DNA from: Chlorobium sp.
GTDB taxonomy: Bacteria; Bacteroidota; Chlorobiia; Chlorobiales; Chlorobiaceae
Reading direction: 5' to 3'
Assembly (NCBI GenBank): GCA_028280025.1
Contig: JANQMO010000029.1
Location: 1 to 11,075 of the forward strand
Length of the DNA: 11,075 bases
Position numbers and translations under genes: made by a program. Below, one piece after another: positions 1 through 6,559 of this stretch. Position 1 is the stretch's first letter. Each line of letters starts with the position of its first letter. The notes below the pieces were generated by a model. That model had not been told where the DNA came from. It saw nothing but the letters and a program-made list of their open reading frames with translations, and ran no database searches.

Positions 1-1
1 T

Positions 2-574
2 GACGATTATATCAAAACACTGTTTGATTCCGGCATCACTCTTACCGGAGCTATTGGTTGCGACCTCGGTGACGTACGTGGAGAACTTGAAATGGGTTAT
101 CAGGTCAATGATGCCAAAGAAGCTCTGGAACTCAATTATATTGATGATAAACCTGATGGTCCCGGCGGGAACGACGACAGCAAAGAAATCACAGGCGAGG
201 TTTCACTTGTCACATTCATGTTCAACGGTTACTATGACATCCCTATCACTGACTCCGGGCTCGAGCTGTTCCTGACTGCCGGTGTCGGCTCCGCATTCTG
301 GCACTTCGATGAAATCGGCGATGCGGACGACCCTGATGATGGTGAACAAAGATCAAATAATAATGGAAGCACTTGGGCATACCAGATCGGCGCCGGCCTT
401 TCGTTACCGGTCGGAGATAACATTATGCTCGAAGCAAGATACCGTTATTTCAATACCGCGGAATTCACCGTACCTGAGGATGATGATTTTCTGGACGATA
501 TCGACAGCGACGATCCATTCTACGCAGACATTGCCTCACACTCGGCTCTCGTCGGTCTGCGCTATAACTTCTAA
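2..574 (+). CDS. Outer-membrane beta-barrel protein, C-terminal part (5' end outside window)
   Basis: The reading frame is open from base 2, the first full codon, with no stop before TAA at 572-574, so the gene starts outside the window; 190 residues are visible. They show alternating hydrophobic/aromatic strands (for example LSLPVGDNIMLEARYRYF, then ALVGLRYNF) separated by polar turns, as in small OmpA/opacity-type porin-like barrels. The last residue is phenylalanine after a tyrosine-containing strand, the classic C-terminal signal read by the BAM machinery, which supports insertion in the outer membrane. Two predicted loops are very acidic (around EIGDADDPDDGE and PEDDDFLDDIDSDD), which could bind cations or suit a saline habitat; this is inference. 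An internal ATG at 92 is not credible as the start because the barrel pattern continues upstream of it. The specific substrate or role cannot be told. A strong terminator follows 27 bp after the stop. Confidence 0.8.
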   Translation, partial: DDYIKTLFDSGITLTGAIGCDLGDVRGELEMGYQVNDAKEALELNYIDDKPDGPGGNDDSKEITGEVSLVTFMFNGYYDIPITDSGLELFLTAGVGSAFWHFDEIGDADDPDDGEQRSNNNGSTWAYQIGAGLSLPVGDNIMLEARYRYFNTAEFTVPEDDDFLDDIDSDDPFYADIASHSALVGLRYNF

Positions 575-601
575 GCCATCAATCAACCCACAAGGCTTAT
601 C

Positions 602-639
602 ACAAAAAAAGGAGGCTTCCCACAGCCTCCTTTTTTTGT
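602..639. terminator. Bidirectional rho-independent terminator between convergent genes
   Basis: A perfect 16-bp inverted repeat (602-617 with 624-639) has a 6-base loop TCCCAC. The inner 7 bp are GC-rich (GGAGGCT/AGCCTCC) and the next 7 bp are A7 on the left and T7 on the right. Read rightward it gives a hairpin followed by a T run after the outer-membrane gene; read leftward it does the same after the MscS-type gene, whose stop lies only 3 bp beyond the right arm. It therefore should terminate both convergent genes. Confidence 0.93.
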
Positions 640-642
640 TGT

Positions 643-1695
643 TCACTCCATCCCTTCAACCCTTGTTTTCGGCAGGGAGCCGGGATAGCTTTTCTGCAGG
701 AAATCAAGCAGTTTTTCCCGAACAAGGCATCGAAGATCCCAGGCATCGGAAGAGTTGGCTGCGCTCACAAGCGCGCGAATCTCCATCGTCTTTTCCGTTG
801 CATTGGTGACCTGGAGCTGAGCCAGCCGCTTGTCCCAGAGGGGTGTTTCCCCGACAATCCGCTGCAGTTCCTGCCTCAAAGCCTCGATCGACACGCTGTA
901 ATCGGCATAGACATAGACAGAACCGATAAGGTCGGCCGACGTCCTCGTCCAGTTCTGGAAAGGCTGCTCGAGAAAATAGTTCACCGGCACGATCAACCTC
1001 CTCTGGTCCCATATCCTCACGACAACATAGGTCAGGGTGATCTCTTCGATCCTGCCCCATTCGTTCTCCACGATCACGACATCGTCTATACGTATTGGCT
1101 GCGTTACCGCAAGCTGAATGCCCGCTATGAGTGTCGCAATACTTTTCTGTGCGGCAAAACCGATGATTATTCCTGCAACGCCTGCAGAAGCGAGCAGGCT
1201 GACACCAATCTGCCTGACGGTATCGAATGTCATCAGGGCGATTGAAACCGCCACAAGCAGAATAAGGACATTGAAAATCTTGCGGATAAGCTCGATATGC
1301 GTCGCGACCCGCCGGGCTTCGAGGTTATCCTCATGACCGAGTTCATATCGCCCCATGACCGCTTTTCCGATAACACGCAGGAGGCGGGTCAAAAACCACG
1401 CAACGGCGCCGATAACAAGGAGATGCAAAACATGCGCGATAGCGGCGGACACCGTATCCCGAAGCGGCAGGTGCGGATTGAGAAAAGAGAGAACAATGAG
1501 GGAAAAAAGAACCCGGAACGGAACCTGAACAAGTTCCACGGGCACGAGAATATCCCTCAGCGATTCCCGGACTCTGCGGGTTGTTTTCTTGATCGCGGTG
1601 TTTGAAAAAAGGTAGAGCACCAGGCCTGCAAGGAGAATCAGAAGCGGCAGAAGAACCTGTATGGCTTCACCCTTGAAAGGGATTACATCATCCAT
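643..1695 (-). CDS. MscS-family small-conductance mechanosensitive ion channel
   Basis: This 350-residue protein resembles MscS-family channels of the inner membrane, which open under membrane tension to release solutes during hypo-osmotic shock. Hydrophobic segments lie near residues 13-30, 58-73, 84-105 and 138-157. They are followed by the diagnostic pore helix: small residues around SLLASAGVAGIIIGFAAQ (166-183), then the amphipathic half and LAVTQPIRIDDVVIVENEWGRIEEI, which is the entry to the MscS beta domain. A cytosolic alpha/beta domain with a vestibule-type INWTRTSADL-like stretch ends the protein. It is longer than E. coli MscS (about 286 residues) because of extra N-terminal membrane helices, as in YnaI/YbdG-type members. 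The ATG at 1695 is preceded by GGAG about 12 bases upstream. It lies 19 bp after the flavoenzyme stop, so the two are probably one transcript, ended by the hairpin at 602-639. Confidence 0.93.
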   Translation of the reverse strand: MDDVIPFKGEAIQVLLPLLILLAGLVLYLFSNTAIKKTTRRVRESLRDILVPVELVQVPFRVLFSLIVLSFLNPHLPLRDTVSAAIAHVLHLLVIGAVAWFLTRLLRVIGKAVMGRYELGHEDNLEARRVATHIELIRKIFNVLILLVAVSIALMTFDTVRQIGVSLLASAGVAGIIIGFAAQKSIATLIAGIQLAVTQPIRIDDVVIVENEWGRIEEITLTYVVVRIWDQRRLIVPVNYFLEQPFQNWTRTSADLIGSVYVYADYSVSIEALRQELQRIVGETPLWDKRLAQLQVTNATEKTMEIRALVSAANSSDAWDLRCLVREKLLDFLQKSYPGSLPKTRVEGME

Positions 1696-1714
1696 TGTGA
1701 AAAAGATCTCCGCG

Positions 1715-2905
1715 TCAAGTCTTACGGATCCGCCTGCTCTCGCTGAGGGACCGGGAAACGCAGTCTTCGATCGCCATGCCGCCGAAATAGTTTCCGGTCA
1801 GGAGCAGGTTCCTGCCCTCGAGCATGCCGTCAATCTTTTCCAGCCAGTCACGATGGCCGACGCGCAAGGATGGAACCGTATTGATGACATCATACCTGTG
1901 AGCGATTTTATCCATGCTGATACCGAGCACCTCGGTTATTCGACGGATTTTCGATTCTTCATGCTCGCCGGGACGGAAATGAAACGCGAAACCCCGGTAT
2001 TCTTCATGAGGAACCGTATCACGGGAGACGGCAGAGAAAAAAATGTCGTCAGGAGAGATAATTGCGGCAACCGGCCTGACAGCAAGGTCTTCTTTCCTGA
2101 CCATCACGCCGACAGAATCGACCGAGGCGGATTCGATCTGCCCGAGATGCCGGGATATATCGGCTTCGATCGTTTGAAGCAGCCTGGAAGATGCCTGCGG
2201 CGGGGCCGCCAGGGCAAGTGTCGATGCCGTACAGGTCATACCGGTTTTTGTCGTGATCACATAGCTGCCCTCGAGCCTCTCGATGCCTGTGACCTCCTGT
2301 CCCGTAAAAACATTGATCCCCTTGCTTTTGGCAATCGCCCTGGCAACCGATCCGAGACCCTCCCTGAACGTATAGTTCTTCAGCACCTCTTTCCGTTTGG
2401 GGCGTGACTTGAACATCATGTCCGCCGGGAAATCATCGGTTGGCTGTGAAGGAACCGCATTGAAGAAATGACTCAGCGCTTTGTTGTAATTGTTTTCACC
2501 GGCAATCTTCGAGTAGTATTCACGAACACTCAGCCCGTCCTTCTTGAGTGAAAATATGTTCGGTATGGAGCGAAGGGCTTCAAAAATGTTCAGTGATGAA
2601 AAAACCGACTTGAGCTCTTTATCCCTGAGAAGCATAAAAGGAACCTTCGCGCGTGGAATAATATCCTCCTTCAAATGGCAGGCCTCAACGATATCAAGCA
2701 GGTTCTGGTAGGAATTGTAACAGGTATGCGCCCCCATATCGAGCCAGAACGCATCCTTGCCGTTTGTACAATGGTGCGAGTTGAACGATCCGCCGATACG
2801 CTCGTTCTTTTCCAAGAGGGTTGTCTTGTATCCAGCCCGCGCAGAATAGAATGCAAGACTCAATCCGCTGATTCCGCCGCCGACAATAACAACGTCACTT
2901 TTCAT
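1715..2905 (-). CDS. FAD-dependent oxidoreductase, protoporphyrinogen-oxidase-like (HemY/HemG type)
   Basis: A 396-residue flavoprotein of the amine-oxidase/protoporphyrinogen oxidase superfamily. The N-terminus holds the dinucleotide-binding Rossmann motif VVIVGGGISGLSLAF (GxGxxG at 9-14), with the ribose-binding acidic residue E32 in LLEKNERIGG. The C-terminal FAD motif LTGNYFGGMAIEDCVSRS (about 369-386) closely matches the GNY-x-GG/GV-x-IEDC signature of HemY-type protoporphyrinogen oxidases, the best reason for this call. Such enzymes oxidise protoporphyrinogen IX (or coproporphyrinogen III) for haem and chlorophyll synthesis. At 396 residues it is somewhat shorter than typical HemY proteins (about 440-470). 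A weak ribosome site (AGG/AAAG) precedes ATG 2905. It is co-oriented with the carbonic anhydrase gene upstream and the MscS gene 19 bp downstream. Another FAD amine-oxidase or desaturase activity is the main alternative, so I give no gene symbol. Confidence 0.8.
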   Translation of the reverse strand: MKSDVVIVGGGISGLSLAFYSARAGYKTTLLEKNERIGGSFNSHHCTNGKDAFWLDMGAHTCYNSYQNLLDIVEACHLKEDIIPRAKVPFMLLRDKELKSVFSSLNIFEALRSIPNIFSLKKDGLSVREYYSKIAGENNYNKALSHFFNAVPSQPTDDFPADMMFKSRPKRKEVLKNYTFREGLGSVARAIAKSKGINVFTGQEVTGIERLEGSYVITTKTGMTCTASTLALAAPPQASSRLLQTIEADISRHLGQIESASVDSVGVMVRKEDLAVRPVAAIISPDDIFFSAVSRDTVPHEEYRGFAFHFRPGEHEESKIRRITEVLGISMDKIAHRYDVINTVPSLRVGHRDWLEKIDGMLEGRNLLLTGNYFGGMAIEDCVSRSLSESRRIRKT

Positions 2906-2937
2906 TCTTTACCTGTTTGAAAGAAGTTAACAGCATC

Positions 2938-3004
2938 AGGTGAATCCTAAACTGAGCGTCCCGACTTGTCGGGATGCCCAACAATCGCTCAATTTAGGTG
3001 AATC
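2938..3004. repeat. MITE-like palindromic element with flanking direct repeats
   Basis: The gap between the carbonic anhydrase and flavoenzyme genes contains nested dyad symmetry. The outer arms CCTAAACTGAGCG (2946-2958) and CGCTCAATTTAGG (2986-2998) pair over 13 bp with one mismatch. Inside is a perfect palindrome TCCCGACTTGTCGGGA (2959-2974), a 6-bp stem with a CTTG loop. The block is bordered by the direct repeat AGGTGAATC at 2938-2946 and 2996-3004. Taking GTGAATC as a 7-bp target duplication leaves a 51-bp element (2947-2997) with 12-bp terminal inverted repeats. It encodes nothing. In the leftward transcript it would fold between two genes and could act as an attenuator or RNA-processing site; that is inference. 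Confidence 0.6.
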
Positions 3005-3012
3005 TAATCAAA

Positions 3013-3561
3013 TCACTGCACTTCACCATGGTATTTTCCGTCATATCCCCCGTCCCGATAGTTCTGCACATACCTGACATAATTATCGGGGGATTCTTCG
3101 ATCGCCTTCCGTTCATGTTCATTGATCGGTCGAACAACCCTGGCGGGAACCCCGGCAACAAGCATGCCGGAGGGAACAGTGAAGCCCTGCCTGACAACAG
3201 CTCCTGCCGCGACCAGAGCGTAAGGCTCAACGACTGCGTGATCGAGAATGACCGATCCTATGCCTACCAGCACATCGTCATGTACCGTGCAGGCATGAAG
3301 CAGCGCTCCGTGACCGATGGTAACGCGGCTGCCGATCGTCAAAGGACCGGTATCATGCGTGACATGAAGCATCGCGTTATCCTGAACGCTTGTTTTCCTC
3401 CCGATCCGTATCGGGCATACATCGCCGCGAATGACCGTGTTGAACCAGACACTTGATTCGCCGCCGATGACAACATCCCCGATAATCCTCGATCCGTCGG
3501 CAAGAAAAACCGATTCATGGATATCAGGAAATACTCCTTTATAGGGCAGGACTGTTACCAT
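3013..3561 (-). CDS. Gamma-class carbonic anhydrase-like hexapeptide-repeat protein (YrdA/CaiE-like)
   Basis: This 182-residue protein forms a left-handed beta-helix: it has repeated hexapeptide turns with I/V/L at every sixth position (for example VVIGGESSVWFNTVIRGD, PIRIGRKTSVQDNAMLHV, LTIGSRVTIGHGALLHAC). The three histidines expected to bind metal between trimer subunits are present: H66 (in MLHVTH) and the pair H84/H89 (in GHGALLH). R45 and D47 of VIRGD and Q60/D61 of SVQDN also match conserved positions. The C-terminal helix carries NEHERKAIEESPDNYV. Family members reversibly hydrate CO2 or have unknown acyltransferase-related roles; the short YrdA-like group often lacks the catalytic acidic loop of archaeal Cam, so activity is uncertain. 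The length is normal for the group. It is the second gene of the leftward series, 96 bp after the glycosyltransferase stop and 107 bp before the flavoenzyme start. Confidence 0.88.
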   Translation of the reverse strand: MVTVLPYKGVFPDIHESVFLADGSRIIGDVVIGGESSVWFNTVIRGDVCPIRIGRKTSVQDNAMLHVTHDTGPLTIGSRVTIGHGALLHACTVHDDVLVGIGSVILDHAVVEPYALVAAGAVVRQGFTVPSGMLVAGVPARVVRPINEHERKAIEESPDNYVRYVQNYRDGGYDGKYHGEVQ

Positions 3562-3657
3562 ATCATGATATATCTGATTACTGAATTACGACATCGTTCC
3601 ATAATAGTGTTTCGGCAAGAAATACCTCAAGAAAAAGCGGCCTGCACTCACCGACCT

Positions 3658-5385
3658 CTACTCCTTTTTCCAGGCAACGAAATATTTCACAGCACGCTTC
3701 CTTTTTTGCTCCTCAACCCTGTTCCAATGCAGCGCCCGTATGAGTTCAAATGGATCGATCGTTTTCCAGAAAAAAGAAAGTTCCCGAACAGTATAGCCTT
3801 CGAGAGACAGTTTGCCGGCATAGCGTTCCTCGAAAATAATACAATCAAAACCCGCATTTCCTTCACGTTCTTTATCAGACAACGGTTGTACAACCCTGTC
3901 ACGGCCCAATGCAGTCCGAATTCTCGCCCCGACATCCGGTTCGCCGAGAAAGCCGATACGCTCGCTTCTGATGCCAAATGTATCAAGTGCGGCCTTTGTC
4001 TCATACCCTACTTCGGGCAGCACAACCGGCGACAGTGCAACCGACGCAGCGGGCAACAGCGACAGGTAAAGCAGCATCAGGGACAACAAAGGCCGCAGCT
4101 TTCTGAAAAGCATCACCATCGAAACAACGAGCACCAGAACAACAAGTGATCCCATGAAAGCCTCCGGGACCTGAAGGGCCCCGTTGACGACATGATAGCT
4201 TCCGATCGACAGGAACAGTATGACCAGAACGGCATATAACAGGCTGAACGGCAGCAGGTAACGGTATTGCCTGTCTGCAGAAAGAGTTGAAAACCAATAC
4301 GCTATGAGAACAGAAGCAAGGGGCAGGACCAGCAGAAAATACCTGTCGAAAAAAGTTGAAAGAAAAACACTCATGACCATGCTCAGCACAATCCAGGAAA
4401 GCATAAAGAGAGATGCGGCTGAAGCCGAAGGATCGAGGGAAAACCGTCCCGGCTGCAAACCTTTTCTCAGCCCGCCGAAAAGAGGCACGAGCCATGGCAG
4501 AAAATACAGGAGAAAAACCAAAACGAACTGCACGAGGTTTGTGAGCATCTGCAAGCTGCTTCCGGTTACTCTTCTCCCGACCTGGTCACCGAAAAACTGT
4601 TCGAGCAGGAATTCTCCGTGAAGAGCATACATCGTCGCATACCAGCTCAATGCGAGTGCTGCGCCGGCAAGCATCGACGGAACATGAACCAGGCTTCGAA
4701 ATGTTTTTCGTCTCCAGGGATTGAAGAGCAGAAACGCTATCGAAAAAGATGCAAAAACTGCCGCCGGCAGCCCTTTTGTCTCGAAACCAAGCGCCGCTCC
4801 GCAATATGCCATCCAGTAATACTTCGCGGGAGGCTTCTCTTCGAGGAGAAGCCCAAGAAATCCGTAAGCCGATACCGTCATGAAAATTGCCAGAGGCATA
4901 TCGGGAATCGAGCGCGAAGCGCTCATGAAGACGAGAGGATTGACAAGAAGCACAATCATTGCACAAAACGAAATCCACCGGTCTTTGAAGACATAAAAGG
5001 CCATGCTGCCGGTAAGGTATATCAGCAACGCCCCCCCTATCCAGAAGGGTAACCGTGAGGAAAAATGGCTCACTCCGAAAAAATGGTACGAAAGAGTCAC
5101 CAGCCAGTACGTCAGGATGGGCTTCTTGAACCTTTGCTCTCCGTCTGCGGTATAAGGCGTCAGATAGTCACCGGTCTGCTGCATGGTCAATGCCGCATCG
5201 GTGTAGTGACGTTCATCGGCATGTGTATAGACATAGTTCAGCGCAATATGTGCCGAGAAAACAAGAAACAGGAGAGGCACCAGGAACGGATACTGCCGAA
5301 AAGAATGAAACGGAAAAAATGGCCGGCTCTTCTCGAACGGTGACAGCCGCGGCAATGAACCGGCATCCTGATTATTGAACGTCAT
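3658..5385 (-). CDS. ArnT-like glycosyltransferase family 39 membrane protein
   Basis: A 575-residue polytopic inner-membrane protein resembling GT39/PMT_2 enzymes such as ArnT, which move a sugar from a polyprenyl-phosphate donor to lipid A, protein or another envelope acceptor on the periplasmic side. After the first membrane helix (about 33-51) comes the acidic pair D57-E58 in THADERHYTDAA, the catalytic loop of this family. It is followed by RFKKPILTYWL (85-95), matching the ArnT RxKPPLxYW region, and a second conserved acidic site RSIPDMP (about 158-164). About ten further hydrophobic helices extend to about residue 450, ending in a soluble C-terminal domain of about 120 residues. ATG 5385 is used because an in-frame TGA lies just upstream; a GGAGGA sequence sits about 12 bases before it, which is rather far. 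It is divergent from lptB, in keeping with an envelope role. Substrate unknown; 4-amino-arabinose transfer should not be assumed. Confidence 0.87.
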   Translation of the reverse strand: MTFNNQDAGSLPRLSPFEKSRPFFPFHSFRQYPFLVPLLFLVFSAHIALNYVYTHADERHYTDAALTMQQTGDYLTPYTADGEQRFKKPILTYWLVTLSYHFFGVSHFSSRLPFWIGGALLIYLTGSMAFYVFKDRWISFCAMIVLLVNPLVFMSASRSIPDMPLAIFMTVSAYGFLGLLLEEKPPAKYYWMAYCGAALGFETKGLPAAVFASFSIAFLLFNPWRRKTFRSLVHVPSMLAGAALALSWYATMYALHGEFLLEQFFGDQVGRRVTGSSLQMLTNLVQFVLVFLLYFLPWLVPLFGGLRKGLQPGRFSLDPSASAASLFMLSWIVLSMVMSVFLSTFFDRYFLLVLPLASVLIAYWFSTLSADRQYRYLLPFSLLYAVLVILFLSIGSYHVVNGALQVPEAFMGSLVVLVLVVSMVMLFRKLRPLLSLMLLYLSLLPAASVALSPVVLPEVGYETKAALDTFGIRSERIGFLGEPDVGARIRTALGRDRVVQPLSDKEREGNAGFDCIIFEERYAGKLSLEGYTVRELSFFWKTIDPFELIRALHWNRVEEQKRKRAVKYFVAWKKE

Positions 5386-5513
5386 GACGCATCACAATCC
5401 TCCCTGCATACGAAACGTACATGCTCATGCCGGCAGGGCTCGACAGAGCATTTGTCCTTTTTAACGTCAACGTGATAAATTCGCCCCTGCCGACAGAAAA
5501 TCAAAAAAAAACT

Positions 5514-5592
5514 TTGAAAGGCGCTGTATGTACCTGCATATTCAGATCCTTTTTAACCCCGGGTAACGAAGAGACAGGGAAACTTGTATATT
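5514..5592 (+). promoter_or_regulatory. Candidate promoters for lptB in the divergent intergenic region
   Basis: The 226-bp gap 5386-5611 separates two divergent genes and must hold promoters for both. For the rightward gene, TTGAAA (5514-5519) and CATATT (5537-5542) are 17 bp apart and resemble a sigma-70 -35/-10 pair (the -10 matches at four of six positions). A second -10-like TATATT (5587-5592) lies 20 bp before the lptB ATG but lacks a good -35. I could not identify a convincing promoter for the leftward glycosyltransferase, and saw no strong terminator or repeat here. Confidence 0.3.
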
Positions 5593-5611
5593 TTGCAGGA
5601 CAAGTACATGC

Positions 5612-6385
5612 ATGAAAACACGAGCGGCAACACGTATGGAAACCTCTGGCGGCATATCGACCTTGAGCTGCAGCAACCTCAAAAAAATATACAACCGGCG
5701 CGAAGTTGTCAGAAGCTCGACGCTGTCGGTCAGGCAGGGTGAAATTGTGGGGCTTCTCGGGCCGAACGGCGCAGGCAAGACAACAACGTTTTACATGATC
5801 GTCGGACTTGTCAGGCCGAATGCCGGCGATGTGTTCCTCAACGAGAGAAACATAACGGACCTTCCGATGTACAAGCGGGCACGAGAGGGAATCGGCTACC
5901 TTCCGCAGGAAGCGTCGGTTTTCAGAAAACTCTCCGTCGAAGACAACATTCTCAGTGTTCTCGAGTTTACCCCCCTGACCAAAACCGAACGCAGGGAAAG
6001 GACGGAAGCCATGCTTGAAGACCTCAACATAGCACACCTGCGTAAAAGCATGGGTTATTCGCTTTCGGGAGGGGAACGGCGCCGGACCGAAATTGCCCGT
6101 GCGTTGGCGCTTTTACCGAAGTTCATCCTTCTTGACGAGCCTTTCGCCGGTGTCGATCCGATCGCGGTCGAGGATATCCAGGATATCGTTGCGGGGCTTG
6201 TCAAACGTAATATCGGCGTCCTGATTACCGACCATAACGTGCACGAGACACTCTCCATCACCGATCATGCATACCTGCTCTTCGACGGCACGATATTCAT
6301 GCAGGGAACACCTGAGGAGATCGCTGCAAATCCTGAAGCAAGAAAGATGTACCTCGGTGAAAAATTTTCACTTGAACGTTACTGA
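5612..6385 (+). CDS. lptB: LPS export ABC transporter ATP-binding protein LptB
   Basis: LptB is the cytoplasmic ATPase that, with LptF and LptG, extracts lipopolysaccharide from the inner membrane and drives it along the Lpt bridge. The 257-residue protein has every ABC ATPase motif: Walker A GPNGAGKTT (50-58), Q-loop Q99 in YLPQEASVF, signature LSGGERRR (151-158), Walker B FILLDEP (171-177) and switch histidine H208. The sequence ITDHNVHETL after Walker B and YLPQEASVFRKLSVEDNI around the Q-loop are hallmarks of LptB rather than of the related LivF/LivG subunits. The usual length is about 240; the extra residues are at the N-terminus, so a start at the internal ATG 5636 (residue 9) is possible. 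An AGGA sequence about 11 bases before ATG 5612 favours the longer form. No other lpt gene is in the window; the divergent neighbour is an envelope glycosyltransferase. Confidence 0.95.
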   Translation: MKTRAATRMETSGGISTLSCSNLKKIYNRREVVRSSTLSVRQGEIVGLLGPNGAGKTTTFYMIVGLVRPNAGDVFLNERNITDLPMYKRAREGIGYLPQEASVFRKLSVEDNILSVLEFTPLTKTERRERTEAMLEDLNIAHLRKSMGYSLSGGERRRTEIARALALLPKFILLDEPFAGVDPIAVEDIQDIVAGLVKRNIGVLITDHNVHETLSITDHAYLLFDGTIFMQGTPEEIAANPEARKMYLGEKFSLERY

Positions 6386-6425
6386 TCCCGAAAAGCTGTC
6401 CGGCGTAATCCTGCTCCATTTGACA

Positions 6426-6542
6426 ATGCAGCCGGGTGGCCGGATGCACAGAACGGGGGAAGAAGGCGGTCAAAAAACAAGGAACAAACTGTATATTATT
6501 CTGGTTTTAGGTAGTTTAGTTCTTATAGCGCCCGTCTGTTGA
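6426..6542 (+). CDS. Possible small hydrophobic peptide (weak)
   Basis: Between lptB and the radical SAM gene an ATG at 6426 opens 38 codons to TGA at 6540-6542; a second ATG at 6444 gives 32. The N-terminal half is polar and basic (HRTGEEGGQKTRNK) and the end is a hydrophobic run LYIILVLGSLVLIAPVC ending in cysteine, like a minimal single-span membrane peptide. No clear ribosome site precedes either ATG, and an AT-rich promoter-like TATATT lies inside the frame, so this may be chance. No homology is recognised. Confidence 0.15.
   Translation: MQPGGRMHRTGEEGGQKTRNKLYIILVLGSLVLIAPVC
6492..6497 (+). promoter_or_regulatory. Possible -10 element upstream of the radical SAM gene
   Basis: TATATT at 6492-6497 lies 62 bp before the preferred ATG 6560 in an AT-rich stretch of the 174-bp gap after lptB. 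At 17 bp spacing the upstream hexamer is GTCAAA (6469-6474), a poor -35. It resembles the TATATT/TATATC boxes ahead of lptB and the YtxH-like gene. No terminator was seen after lptB, so read-through is also possible. Confidence 0.22.
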
Positions 6543-6559
6543 AATGATTGAATACACGT

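Noticed and set aside
282..809. A 175-codon rightward frame overlapping the outer-membrane and MscS genes
   Set aside because: It crosses the bidirectional terminator and overlaps two well-supported genes; its product has no family features and reads like a frame-shifted shadow.
2671..2920. Short frames within and opposite the flavoenzyme gene
   Set aside because: They lie wholly on top of a protein with clear FAD motifs and show no independent coding evidence.
3615..3657. Possible terminator between the glycosyltransferase and carbonic anhydrase genes
   Set aside because: Read leftward there is a TTTTTCTT run, but the preceding stem is only about 4 bp with a wobble, too weak to support a call.
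5421..5615. A 64-codon rightward frame overlapping the lptB start codon
   Set aside because: It covers the promoter region, has no ribosome site and no recognisable sequence; the ATGA overlap with lptB appears to be chance.
6548..6559. TTG start for the radical SAM gene
   Set aside because: It adds only four residues (MNTR) before MNILLLYPEF, the normal beginning of this family; the ATG at 6560 is more likely.
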